The notes below the pieces were generated by a model. That model was not told the origin of the DNA. It searched no databases and saw nothing but the letters and a program-made list of their open reading frames with translations. A program made the translations under genes and the position numbers. A stretch of DNA of 64,000 bases from contig DXML01000002.1 in NCBI GenBank assembly GCA_019414205.1, forward strand, positions 1 to 64,000. The letters are read 5' to 3'. The stretch comes from Collinsella sp. (GTDB lineage Bacteria > Actinomycetota > Coriobacteriia > Coriobacteriales > Coriobacteriaceae). Positions 44,105-52,789 of the stretch are shown piece after piece (the stretch's first letter is position 1; the number at the start of each line of letters is the position of its first letter).

Positions 44105-44530
44105 CTAGCGTTGGCGTCGGCGATATTCGCGCACACGGCGCGATAGGTCGGCAAGCTCGTCACGATCGAGCTCTTCCAAATGCTCAAGATCGTCCATAAA
44201 GCGCGCCATGGTGTCCTTTTGGCGCATCTTGATGAGCGTATTGCAGTAGTTCACCGCCACGCCCGTGAGCATGGCGATGTAGAAGATGCTGATGACGCTC
44301 AAAACGACAGTGATAGCGCGGGCAACCGGCGTCTCGGCCGGGATATCGCCAAAGCCGATGGTCGATACGGTCTCAAAGCTAAACCAGAGGCCGTCGCCAA
44401 ACGTAAGGGTCGTGGGCTCGGACAGCCAGACGGCCGTCGAGCACAGCAGATAGAAGACGAGAAACAGGCCCGTGATGCGTGCAAAGCCAGCCTGGCGCAA
44501 CACGTCGGCAAGCGTCCTCAACTTGTTCAT
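44105..44530 (-). CDS. two-helix potassium channel
   Basis: This 141-residue protein has the minimal KcsA-like layout: TM1 (ITGLFLVFYLLCSTAVWL), pore loop with TIGFGD selectivity filter and TM2 (AITVVLSVISIFYIAMLTGVAV), then a C-terminal charged helix without an RCK domain. It should form a tetramer selective for K+. The ATG at 44530 has AAAGGGG upstream and is preferred to an in-frame extension that would run into the palindromic-repeat region. It is the first gene of the K+ channel/LOG/ClC set. Confidence 0.88.
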   Translation of the reverse strand: MNKLRTLADVLRQAGFARITGLFLVFYLLCSTAVWLSEPTTLTFGDGLWFSFETVSTIGFGDIPAETPVARAITVVLSVISIFYIAMLTGVAVNYCNTLIKMRQKDTMARFMDDLEHLEELDRDELADLSRRVREYRRRQR

Positions 44531-44601
44531 CGCGACCCCTTTTCCCAGACGCCCAATCACATTCGCTCGGTATTGTCCCACGCCTCCCCCGCAAACGGAA
44601 C

Positions 44602-44657
44602 TAGTCATTGGGGACGTTCTTAAACGACTAGTCAGTTAAGAACGTCCCCAATGACTA
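44602..44657. repeat. GGGGACG-core palindromic repeat with 22-bp perfect arms
   Basis: Arms at 44602-44623 and 44636-44657 are exact reverse complements: TAGTCATTGGGGACGTTC plus TTAA on the left. The 12-bp centre contains a further TAGTC. It lies between the divergent potassium channel and histidine kinase genes. Confidence 0.92.
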
Positions 44658-44743
44658 CCTAACCGTTTAGCGGTGCGGCGGCTGAATGGGCAGGCTGAGC
44701 TGGTATCCTTATGCGAAACTGTCTCAACTCGATAGGATTTCAT

Positions 44744-47548
44744 GTGAAACCTTCCGCCGTCCTTCGCTTGGCTCTATATCGCACCCTGGCCGTCGCGCTT
44801 GCCGCGCTCGCCATACTGAGCGCCGTCATGCCCGCCCCCGCCTTTGCCGCCGACTCCGACCAGCAGGTCAAGACGGTCCGCGTTGGCTGGCTCGTCAACA
44901 ACAAAGGCTTCCAGGAAGGCATGCCGGGCGAGCGACTCTCGGGGTGGGGCTACGAGTACCTCCAGACCCTCTCGTATTACACAAAGGGCTGGCAATACGA
45001 ATACGTTAGCGGCACCTTCTCCGAGCTTATGGACATGCTCGAAGCAGGCGAAATCGACCTCATGCCCAACATCTCGTATTCGGCAGAACGCGAGCAGAAG
45101 CTGCTCTTTTCCTCGAACCCCGAGGGCACCGAGCGCTACTACATCTACGCCAGGCCCGACCGCGACGATCTGGCCAAGGGTGACCCCCAGGCGCTCCAAG
45201 GCCTCACCATCGGCTGCAACTCTGGCGTTATGCAAACTATCGTCGGCCAGCAGTGGCTCGCCGACGAAGGCGTCACCTGCACCTATAAAGAAATCGACAC
45301 CGGCAGCGCCCTCTTTGAGGCGCTTGCAGACGGCGAGGTCGACGCCGTCATCATGAACGATACCATTTCGTCGCCCGATGCGTCACCCATGTTCTACGTA
45401 GGCTCGAGCGACTACTATTTTGCCGTTCCCAAAAGCCGCCCCGATCTGATGAACGACATCAACGCCGCCATGACGACCATCGCCCGCGATAACCCGCGCT
45501 ATAACGAGGAAGTCAAATCGAGTTACTCGACCCAAAACAGTGGCTCGTCATCGCTCACCGGCCCCGAGACCACCTGGCTCAAAGCAAACGGCAATACCAT
45601 CACGCTCGGCTATCTTAAAAACCAACTTCCCTACTGCACGCAAAATGACGACGGCGAGATGGAAGGATCGCTCGCCTCGCTTGCAACGACGTTGCACGAC
45701 AAGTTTGGTATTACGGTCAAAACAATCGCACTCTCGAACAACAGGCAAATGATCAAAGCCCTTTCCAACGGAACCATCGATGTCGCCCTGCCATTGTTTC
45801 GCGACTACTGGCTCGCCGAGCAGACAGGAGTCATCCAGTCAAACTCGATGGGAACGGTTTCGCTGACCGCCATTCACAGTGGCAAAAACCTGAACAGCGA
45901 CCTTAAGAACATCGCTTGTACAAAGAGCACAATCGTTAACCGTTTTGAGCTCGAAAGTCTCTTCCCGAACGCAACAGTAACCGAGTACTCGAATGACGGC
46001 GAGGTGCTCAAAGCCCTCAATGAGGGGAAGGCACGTTGCATCATTGTCCCCAGCACGCGCCTGGAAACTCTCCGCGACACCTACGACATCGAGGATTTCG
46101 AAACACAGGAACTCACCAACACGGCGCAGCTATCGTGTTTAATTTCGCGCGGCAAGCCCGAGCTGCTGGGAATCATCAATAAGGGCATCGTCAATGCAGG
46201 TGAATCGCTCTCTGCAAACAGCTATTTCCCCACATCGTACTCGGCGCAAGAATCGGACACGTTCCAGTTTTTCTATCGTAACCGCACCGCCATTGCGACT
46301 GTTATCATCTGCATCTTGCTCACCAGCATCGCTATCCTTGTCTGGTCGCTTTACCGCGCACAGGAGGAACGGCAGAAAGCTGATGCCGCCAACGCCGCCA
46401 AAACCGCTTTCCTCACGCGCATGAGCCACGACATCCGCACGCCGCTCAACGGCATCCTAGGCCTTATCGAAATTGAGGAATTGAGAGAAGGCGACATGCA
46501 GGTCGCCCGCGAAAGCCACGCCAAGGCGCGCGTTGCCGCCAATCACCTGCTGTCACTAATTAACGACATCCTCGAGATGGGCAGGATCGAGGAGTGCAAA
46601 GTGACGCTCGAGCACGAATCATTCAACCTTAAAGAGCTGTGCGACAATGCGCTCGTACTGTGCAAGCTCCGCGCATCGGACCGCGGCATAACCATGCTCG
46701 ACACCAGCGAGCCCTACGCTGTCGACCAATATATGATCGGCAGCCCCACCCATATTCGGCAGATCCTTGTCAACCTGCTCGACAACAGCATCAAGTACAA
46801 CAAGCACGGAGGCACCGTCACGTTCTCATCGACCATCAAACCGGTCGACGACGAGCACGCCGTGTTTTGCTTTAGCGTCTCGGATACCGGCATTGGTATG
46901 ACGCCCGAGTTTTTGACGCACATTTACGAGCCGTTTGCCCAGGAAGGCGACGATGCGCGCAGCAAGTTCCAAGGAACCGGCATTGGCATGTCTATCGTCA
47001 AATCGCTCATCGATATGATGGGCGGCACGATTGAGATTTCGAGTGAGGTTGGCGCGGGAAGCACGTTCAACGTCCAGATACCGCTCGATATCGACAAGAA
47101 CCCTCAGGCAAAAGAACGTGCGTCCAAGCAGACATACAGTTGCTCGCTTGCCGGCATGAACGTCCTTTTGGCAGAAGACAACGAGCTCAATGCCGAAATT
47201 GCCCAGGCTCTACTCGAAAGCGAAGGCATCGTCGTAACGCGCGCCGCCGACGGCAACAAAGCAGTCGACCTATACGTTAGTCGTCCCGCCGGCAGCTTCG
47301 ATGCGATCCTGATGGACATCATGATGCCGGGCATGGATGGCTACGAGGCAACCCGCGCGATTCGTCTGAGCGAAAAGGCCGATGCAGCCGACATCCCCAT
47401 CATCGCGCTCACTGCCAACGCCTTCAACGAGGACGCCAAGGCGGCACACGATGCCGGTATGAACGCCCATCTGCCCAAACCGCTCGACTTTAACAAGCTC
47501 AAAAACATACTCGCCCGCATCAAGAAATACGGATCCGTTTCGCTATAG
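44744..47548 (+). CDS. hybrid sensor histidine kinase with two periplasmic solute-binding domains (BvgS/EvgS type)
   Basis: This ~934-residue protein has a signal peptide (ending AFA-AD, ~35) and two family-3 solute-binding domains (~40-270 with VRVGWLVNNKGFQEG; ~285-500 with ITLGYLKNQLPYC), as in BvgS/EvgS. One transmembrane helix (~515-535) and no PAS domain lead to HisKA with the phosphorylated His in RMSHDIRTPLNG (~562). HATPase_c (~655-780) and a REC domain (~806-930) follow, with phospho-Asp in LMDIMMPGMDG (~858). No Hpt domain or separate response regulator is adjacent. Start choice: the GTG at 44744 follows AGGATTTC and gives a good signal peptide; an ATG 11 codons earlier is possible. 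Confidence 0.88.
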   Translation: MKPSAVLRLALYRTLAVALAALAILSAVMPAPAFAADSDQQVKTVRVGWLVNNKGFQEGMPGERLSGWGYEYLQTLSYYTKGWQYEYVSGTFSELMDMLEAGEIDLMPNISYSAEREQKLLFSSNPEGTERYYIYARPDRDDLAKGDPQALQGLTIGCNSGVMQTIVGQQWLADEGVTCTYKEIDTGSALFEALADGEVDAVIMNDTISSPDASPMFYVGSSDYYFAVPKSRPDLMNDINAAMTTIARDNPRYNEEVKSSYSTQNSGSSSLTGPETTWLKANGNTITLGYLKNQLPYCTQNDDGEMEGSLASLATTLHDKFGITVKTIALSNNRQMIKALSNGTIDVALPLFRDYWLAEQTGVIQSNSMGTVSLTAIHSGKNLNSDLKNIACTKSTIVNRFELESLFPNATVTEYSNDGEVLKALNEGKARCIIVPSTRLETLRDTYDIEDFETQELTNTAQLSCLISRGKPELLGIINKGIVNAGESLSANSYFPTSYSAQESDTFQFFYRNRTAIATVIICILLTSIAILVWSLYRAQEERQKADAANAAKTAFLTRMSHDIRTPLNGILGLIEIEELREGDMQVARESHAKARVAANHLLSLINDILEMGRIEECKVTLEHESFNLKELCDNALVLCKLRASDRGITMLDTSEPYAVDQYMIGSPTHIRQILVNLLDNSIKYNKHGGTVTFSSTIKPVDDEHAVFCFSVSDTGIGMTPEFLTHIYEPFAQEGDDARSKFQGTGIGMSIVKSLIDMMGGTIEISSEVGAGSTFNVQIPLDIDKNPQAKERASKQTYSCSLAGMNVLLAEDNELNAEIAQALLESEGIVVTRAADGNKAVDLYVSRPAGSFDAILMDIMMPGMDGYEATRAIRLSEKADAADIPIIALTANAFNEDAKAAHDAGMNAHLPKPLDFNKLKNILARIKKYGSVSL

Positions 47549-47590
47549 TTTGTGCTCAACCACCATGCACAGCCAGAAAGGAAGCCAACG

Positions 47591-48070
47591 ATGTTCAGGC
47601 CCTTACGTCGAAAGAAACGCGCCATCACTGACGAGGAAGCGCGCGAGTTGCTCGCCACCTGTAAGCGCGGCGTCTTTGCCGTCAACGGCGATGATGGCTA
47701 CCCCTATGCCATTCCCGTCAACTACTTCTTTGACGCCGAGCACGACAAAATTTATTTCCATGGCGCCAAGGCCGGCCACAAGGTCGATTCGCTCAGGCGT
47801 GACGATAAAGTCTGCTTTACCGTTTACGGCAACGAGTGGTACAAGGACGGCGACTGGGCTCCTTACGTCATGAGCACTGTGGTCTTTGGCCGTTGCCGCC
47901 TGGTAGATGAAGCGCCTGCGTTTATCGAGGACAAAGTCCGCCAGCTCGCGCTTAAGTACTACCCTTCTGCCGAAGAAGTCGAGGAAGAAATCGCCAAAGA
48001 CATCAAGGGCGTCCAACTCTACGAGATTTCAATTGAGCATCTTTGCGGCAAGCAGATTCAGGAAAAGTAG
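47591..48070 (+). CDS. pyridoxamine 5'-phosphate oxidase-like flavin-binding protein
   Basis: This 159-residue split-barrel protein shows CKRGVFAVNGDDGYPYAIPVN, YFHGAKAGHKVDSL and VMSTVVFGRCRLV, the pattern of the PNPOx-like/NimA-type family that binds FMN or F420-like cofactors or heme. Some members reduce 5-nitroimidazoles (Nim), but the sequence alone does not establish this. The ATG at 47591 follows AGGAAG. It starts 42 bp after the kinase stop and may be co-transcribed. Confidence 0.85.
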   Translation: MFRPLRRKKRAITDEEARELLATCKRGVFAVNGDDGYPYAIPVNYFFDAEHDKIYFHGAKAGHKVDSLRRDDKVCFTVYGNEWYKDGDWAPYVMSTVVFGRCRLVDEAPAFIEDKVRQLALKYYPSAEEVEEEIAKDIKGVQLYEISIEHLCGKQIQEK

Positions 48071-48102
48071 CGAATGCGAAAAACGCGCTCGCTACCCTCT
48101 GC

Positions 48103-48145
48103 GCCCCATGCGCCCACGCATTTTGACGGCGTGGGCGCATGGGGC
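48103..48145. terminator. 17-bp perfect hairpin between the PNPOx-like and PatB genes
   Basis: GCCCCATGCGCCCACGC (48103-48119) pairs exactly with 48129-48145 around a 9-nt loop. No T run; it separates two convergent genes. Confidence 0.7.
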
Positions 48146-48166
48146 AGCACTCGAATCGAGCGCCCC

Positions 48167-49378
48167 CTATACCCCAAAAACGTAGCGGTCCAGGCGGTCG
48201 CACGCCTCCCTTACGCGCGAAAGCGGCAGCGCCAGATTCACGCGAATGTGGCAGGGCCCGTGGAACGGGCGGCCGTCCTGATACCCCACGCCCACGCGCG
48301 CCCCCTCGTCGAGCAGCCACTGAATATCGCGGCCATGCTCGCGGCACCACTCGGTGCAGTCCAGAAACACCATGTAGGTGCCCTGCGGACGCGAATAGGA
48401 CACGCCCGCAAAATGCTTGTCCACGTAATTGCAGAAGTAGTCGACGTTGCCCTCGATGACCTCATTGAGCTCATCAACCCACTCGTAGCCTTGCGGCTGG
48501 TAGGCACCGATAAGCGCATGCATGGAGAGGACGTTCATCTCGTTGTAGTGGGTCTTGTCGGACACGGCGCACACGCGGTCGCGCAGCGTCTCGTTATAGA
48601 TGATGTGGTAGCTGCCGACCAGGCCCGCCAGGTTAAACGTCTTGCTAGGCGCGTAGAGGGCAACCGTGCGCATGTGGGCGTCCTCGCTCACCGACTGCGT
48701 CGGGATATGCTTGTGGCCCGGCAGGATGATATCGGACCAAATCTCATCCGAGATCACCACGCAATCGTGCTGACGATAGATGTCCATGGCACGTTCGATC
48801 TCGTCGCGCTCCCATACGCGGCCGCAGGGATTGTGCGGCGAGCAGAACACGGCGGCATGGATATGGTTTTGTGCGAGCTTGCGCTCCATGTCCTCAAAAT
48901 CCATGCGCCACACGCCCTGATCGTCGAGCTTAAGCGGGCTGTGGACAATGCGATAGCCCGCGGCCTCGATGGACTTGGTAAAGCCGATGTAGGTGGGACT
49001 GTGGACCAGCACCGCATCGCCCGGCTGGACATATGCGCGCAACGTCGACACGACACCGCCCAGTACGCCGTTTTCGTAGCCGATATGCTCAGGGAGCAGG
49101 CCTTCGACGCCATTACGGCGGGTCTGCCATTCGATGATGCGGTCGAAGTACTCGTCGCGCGGATTGAAATAGCCAAACATGGGATGCTGGGCGCGCTGAA
49201 TGATGTACTCCTGGACCGTGGGCACCGTGGCAAAGTTCATGTCCGCTACCCACATGGGGATGCGGTCGAAGCCCTCGTCGGGTGCGTTCGGAGCCATGCC
49301 GGGAATTTCTCCCCAGGAGTCAACGGCGATGGCGTCCATGCCGTGGCGGTCGATAAGCGAGGTAAAGTCGTATTTCAT
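48167..49378 (-). CDS. PatB/MalY-type PLP-dependent C-S lyase
   Basis: This 403-residue fold-type I aminotransferase-like enzyme has MWVADMNF near residue 45, CSPHNPCGRVW, SDEIWSDI and the PLP-Lys in APSKTFNLAGL, the set typical of PatB/MalY cystathionine beta-lyases. It cleaves cystathionine or cysteine conjugates to homocysteine or thiol, pyruvate and ammonia. The start at 49378 opens MKYDFTSLIDRHG, the usual N-terminus of the family; a longer in-frame start lacks a site. Possible cooperation with the MetE-like gene in methionine metabolism is an inference across 44 kb. Confidence 0.92.
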   Translation of the reverse strand: MKYDFTSLIDRHGMDAIAVDSWGEIPGMAPNAPDEGFDRIPMWVADMNFATVPTVQEYIIQRAQHPMFGYFNPRDEYFDRIIEWQTRRNGVEGLLPEHIGYENGVLGGVVSTLRAYVQPGDAVLVHSPTYIGFTKSIEAAGYRIVHSPLKLDDQGVWRMDFEDMERKLAQNHIHAAVFCSPHNPCGRVWERDEIERAMDIYRQHDCVVISDEIWSDIILPGHKHIPTQSVSEDAHMRTVALYAPSKTFNLAGLVGSYHIIYNETLRDRVCAVSDKTHYNEMNVLSMHALIGAYQPQGYEWVDELNEVIEGNVDYFCNYVDKHFAGVSYSRPQGTYMVFLDCTEWCREHGRDIQWLLDEGARVGVGYQDGRPFHGPCHIRVNLALPLSRVREACDRLDRYVFGV

Positions 49379-49489
49379 GCTGAGCTCCCGTGCAAAGTGA
49401 TTGTTTCGGTAGGCGTTATTGTCCACCAGCATGGGCGGTTTTGGCATGGGGTTTGGCGTTGAATTTGGCGGGTGCGGACGAGTAGCTGG

Positions 49490-50236
49490 TTAGTCTCGCG
49501 CGTCGTTGATGGCGGTTATCGTCAACCTGGTTCCGTCGACCGTAAACGATATGTCAAGCCCAGCGTAAGCCAAATGGTAAACGCGGTTTGGCTCGTGTTT
49601 GCTACCCGCACGGCGCGGATCTTGGCGAAGGACCTCGACCAAGCCGGGGAGCTTTGCAGGCGGGACCGTATCTTTCAGCGCTTGTGGGAACTCAACATCG
49701 AGCTCTTGCCACGGCGCATCCTCAATCCAGCCGCCCGTCGCATCCGGGTGACAGTCGGCAAATGGAATGTAGGGCTTGATGTCGTAGATGGGCGTGCCGT
49801 CGCGCAGGTCGGCCCCCAGTATATGGATGATCGGGCCATCATCGGTGAGCTCAACACGGCTGAGCTTGACGCAGGTGAGCCCGATGGGATTAGGGCGAAA
49901 CGGACTGCGTGTGGCAAACACGCCCACACGCTCGGCTCCACCCAGACGCGGCGGGCGCACGGTTTTCGACCATTTTGCGTTGGTGCCGGACCTGTCCTGC
50001 GTTTTGGCATCGGCGGCTATGTCCTTAGCCGTGCCGCCGGGCGTTCCGTTTTCGAAGCACCATAGCAGCCATAGGTGAGAGAAGGAGTCCAGACCCTCAA
50101 CTGCAGCGTTGGAGGCAAATTCCGGCTCAAAGACGATGCGTCCCTGCAGATGGGGCGCCAAAAAGCTGTTGCGTGGGATGCCGAACTTCTGCGGCAGGTC
50201 GGTATGTATGTGTGCAATAGGTTCCATGCCGGTCAT
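49490..50236 (-). CDS. trmO: tRNA t6A37 methyltransferase TrmO-like
   Basis: This 248-residue protein has an N-terminal TsaA/TrmO beta-barrel (IAHIHTDLPQKFGIPRNSF, GLDSFSHLWLLWCFE, RSPFRPNPIGLTCVKL) that binds SAM and methylates N6 of t6A37 in tRNA-Thr. The C-terminal portion (~150-248) is the usual helper domain with DIKPYIPFADCH. Two in-frame ATGs (50236 and 50227) are possible and neither has a strong site. It is divergent from the XRE/TipAS gene. Confidence 0.9.
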   Translation of the reverse strand: MTGMEPIAHIHTDLPQKFGIPRNSFLAPHLQGRIVFEPEFASNAAVEGLDSFSHLWLLWCFENGTPGGTAKDIAADAKTQDRSGTNAKWSKTVRPPRLGGAERVGVFATRSPFRPNPIGLTCVKLSRVELTDDGPIIHILGADLRDGTPIYDIKPYIPFADCHPDATGGWIEDAPWQELDVEFPQALKDTVPPAKLPGLVEVLRQDPRRAGSKHEPNRVYHLAYAGLDISFTVDGTRLTITAINDARD

Positions 50237-50367
50237 TGTACGGCATGGAGGCGTGGGGTGTTGCGCGCAATTCTTCGCCGCGGTCCCCGTCGTGCAACCA
50301 ACGGTTGCTTGGAAGGGTGCCGGCCGCCGCGTATGCTTAAAGCAACAAACAGCAGAAAGGAGCCGTC

Positions 50368-51195
50368 ATGGCCTTTGCAGAAAAGCTCATCGCCATCCGC
50401 CGCGACAACAATCTCACCCAAGAGCAACTCGCCGCCAAGCTCTTCGTCACACGCCAAGCCGTCAGCCGTTGGGAACGCGGCGAAGTCACGCCGGGCATCG
50501 ACATGATGAAGCTCATTGCCGCCATAACCGGAGAACCGCTGTCCCACCTGCTCGAAATGCCCGAGCACTATTGCCAGAGCTGCGGCATGATACTCACGCC
50601 CGACGACTGCGGTACCGATGCTCACGGCGCAACGACCGACCATTACTGCAAGTGGTGCTACGACCACGGCAAGTACACCTACGAGACCACGATGGAGGCC
50701 ATGATTGAGGATTGCGCCCCGCGCCTGGCACAAAACACCGGTATGTCGCTCGACGAAGCCGTCTCGCTCATGGGCGCCGTGCTGCCGCAATTGGAGCGCT
50801 GGCGCACCGTGCAGGAAAACGAGGAGCGCTACGGTGCCGAGGCGCGGGCGCGCTATGGCGACGAGGCCGTCGATGCAGCAAACGAGGCACTGCTGGACAT
50901 GGACCCCGAGACATGGAACGACATGAAGGAACTTGAACGCGCTATTCTGGGCCAGCTCTCGATCGCCATGGGCGACGGCGAACCGGATGGAAGTGAGGCG
51001 CGCAAGCTTGTCGCAATGCACCGTCGATGGATTGGCCTTAACTGGGGACACGAACCCCAAGACGAAGCATACCTGGGCCTCGCCCACGGCTATCTTGCCG
51101 ATCAGCGCTTTATCGACTACTACGACAAGCCCTGCGGCGCCGGCGCCACGGCGTTTCTGGTTCAGGCGATCGAGTCGTCATCGGCTCACGCATAG
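50368..51195 (+). CDS. XRE HTH - zinc ribbon - TipAS regulator
   Basis: This 275-residue protein fuses three modules. Residues 1-65 are an XRE-type HTH (LTQEQLAAKLFVTRQAVSRWERGE). Residues ~68-110 form a zinc-binding segment (CQSCGMIL, CGTD, CKWCYDHG). Residues ~150-270 are a TipAS-like antibiotic-binding domain with FIDYYDKPCG near its end. TipAS domains bind thiopeptides and other ligands in MerR-type TipA; here the DNA-binding part is XRE. The start ATG has AAAGGAG upstream. It likely senses a small molecule and regulates unknown targets. The glutaredoxin gene follows 51 bp later. Confidence 0.85.
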   Translation: MAFAEKLIAIRRDNNLTQEQLAAKLFVTRQAVSRWERGEVTPGIDMMKLIAAITGEPLSHLLEMPEHYCQSCGMILTPDDCGTDAHGATTDHYCKWCYDHGKYTYETTMEAMIEDCAPRLAQNTGMSLDEAVSLMGAVLPQLERWRTVQENEERYGAEARARYGDEAVDAANEALLDMDPETWNDMKELERAILGQLSIAMGDGEPDGSEARKLVAMHRRWIGLNWGHEPQDEAYLGLAHGYLADQRFIDYYDKPCGAGATAFLVQAIESSSAHA

Positions 51196-51246
51196 ACCGC
51201 AGCGGCTTTGGGTATTTCAATCGAAACCTCAACCGATTGGAGACTT

Positions 51247-51492
51247 ATGGCTACTGATCATGAACTCGCGCTCTACGTTATGACTGGCTGCCCGTATTGC
51301 ATAAAGGTCAAGCGCTTCCTGGCCGATAACGGCGTGGCCATCCCCGAGCGCAATATCTCGACCGACCCCGATGCCGAGCAGACGCTCATCGCCGTCGGCG
51401 GAAAGCGCCAGGTTCCCTGCCTGTTCATTGACGGCGAGCCACTCTACGAATCGAGCGACATCATCACCTGGGTACAGAAGAACCTGCTCTAG
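51247..51492 (+). CDS. glutaredoxin-like thioredoxin-fold protein
   Basis: This 81-residue protein is a classical glutaredoxin: active site CPYC (~15-18), cis-Pro in RQVPCLFIDGE, and the C-terminal ESSDIITWV helix. It reduces disulfides or mixed disulfides with a low-molecular-weight thiol or a thioredoxin-like partner. The ATG at 51247 follows TTGGAGAC. A palindromic repeat starts immediately at its stop codon. Confidence 0.93.
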   Translation: MATDHELALYVMTGCPYCIKVKRFLADNGVAIPERNISTDPDAEQTLIAVGGKRQVPCLFIDGEPLYESSDIITWVQKNLL

Positions 51493-51585
51493 CACTCATT
51501 GGGGACGCACTTAAATGAGTAGTTCCACTCATTGGGGACGTACTTAAATGAGTAGTCGTTAAAGAACGTCCCCAATGACTAACTA
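51493..51585. repeat. array of three GGGGACG-core palindromic units
   Basis: CACTCATTGGGGACGCACTT with AATGAGTAG (51493-51522), a second unit with GTACTT (51525-51554), then GTTAAAGAACGTCCCC with AATGACTA (to 51581). The first unit begins at the glutaredoxin stop and the array ends at the Dus stop, so it fills the entire intergenic space. Confidence 0.9.
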
Positions 51586-52542
51586 GCCGTGGAAGCGGGC
51601 GGTAGGAGCAAGTGGCTGCTCGCGAAAGACGCGATTGACGGCGGCGCGGTATTCGTCGGCCTTTTTGGTCTTACGTACGAGCTTGTGAACGGTAGTGGGG
51701 TCGGCGAAAGCGCACTTGGCGTAGAACCACCACTCCTTCATGCGGAAGACCGCGTTGCCGCCAATCTCGTCCGCATAGGCTGCGAACAGCGTGTCGTGGA
51801 AGCGCTGCAGCTCAGCTGCCGTAGCAGCAGGGCCGCCGGCAACCATGCGAGCCAGCGCGGGGTTCGCAAGCAGGCCGCGTCCCAACATTACGTGGCGCGT
51901 TCCGGGATAGGCCTCTACCAGCTCATCCATGTCCTCAAGATCAAAGATGTCACCGTTGTAGGCCACGGGAAACGGCGCCCGCTCCAGTGTCTCGCCGTAA
52001 AACTCCTTGCGCGGCGAGCCCGTATAGCGGTCCTTTTGCACGCGCGGATGCACGATTAGCTCTGCTAGCGGCATGCGGCAATATAGATCGAGCACACGCT
52101 CGTACTCCTCGTCACTCTCCAACCCCAGCCTGGTTTTTACCGACACCGGCAACGGCGAACGTTCGCACACGTCACCCAAGAACACCTCGAGCTCATCCAG
52201 GTTGCGCAGAAAGCCCGAACCCTTCCCCTTGGCAACAACCGTGCCCGAGGGGCAGCCAAGGTTGAGATTGACCTCGCGGTAACCCATGTCGGCGAGCACC
52301 TGCGCCGCCCACACAAACTCGTCCGCGTTCTTGGACATCAGCTGAGGCACCACGTTGAGCCCCTGGTTATTGGCGGGATCGACCTCTTTAAACGCCTTAC
52401 CGCCAAAGCGGTTGCCCACGCGCGGCGGCGGCAAAAACGGCGTGTAATAACAATCGAGTGCGCCGAAGCACTCCGCGTGCACGCGACGGAACACATGCCC
52501 GGTAATCCCCTCCATAGGGGCAAGCGATAGAATCATCAACAT
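51583..52542 (-). CDS. dus: tRNA-dihydrouridine synthase
   Basis: This 319-residue FMN enzyme reduces uridines in tRNA. It shows LAPMEGITGHVFR, the NLGCPSG catalytic loop (Cys in GCPSG), and VKTRLGLES, HPRVQKDRYTG and YNGDIFDLED, all Dus hallmarks. Start ATG at 52542 with GAGAG upstream. A 31-bp palindrome relative lies in its leader and the GGGGACG array lies at its stop. Confidence 0.93.
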   Translation of the reverse strand: MLMILSLAPMEGITGHVFRRVHAECFGALDCYYTPFLPPPRVGNRFGGKAFKEVDPANNQGLNVVPQLMSKNADEFVWAAQVLADMGYREVNLNLGCPSGTVVAKGKGSGFLRNLDELEVFLGDVCERSPLPVSVKTRLGLESDEEYERVLDLYCRMPLAELIVHPRVQKDRYTGSPRKEFYGETLERAPFPVAYNGDIFDLEDMDELVEAYPGTRHVMLGRGLLANPALARMVAGGPAATAAELQRFHDTLFAAYADEIGGNAVFRMKEWWFYAKCAFADPTTVHKLVRKTKKADEYRAAVNRVFREQPLAPTARFHG

Positions 52543-52556
52543 CTACTCTCAAATCA

Positions 52557-52587
52557 ATGTGGCAAAGGGACTGCCCCTTTGTCACAT
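52557..52587. repeat. 31-bp palindrome, copy 5 (diverged)
   Basis: ATGTGGCAAAGGGA-CTG-CCCCTTTGTCACAT, with two changes from the consensus. It lies 14 bp upstream of the dus start. Confidence 0.85.
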
Positions 52588-52789
52588 GCATTATGCCTTG
52601 TCCTCGAGGCGGCCCACAAGGCGGAGGCGGTTACTTGACGCCAACCAGCCCTCCAACCATCCCTGTGCAACGAAGGTGAACGGTGTCCACGAACAGCAAG
52701 TAGGGCCGCCCCGCAGCAGCTCCCCCACTCATCTATACTCAAGAGCGTGTGCGCATCGCCCCCGAAAAACGATGAGAGTCGAGGCCCCC

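Noticed and set aside
52559..52789. N-terminal extension of the membrane protein gene
   Set aside because: The extension starts inside a palindromic repeat, is Arg/Pro/Ser-rich, and the internal ATG at 52790 has a well-placed GAGG.
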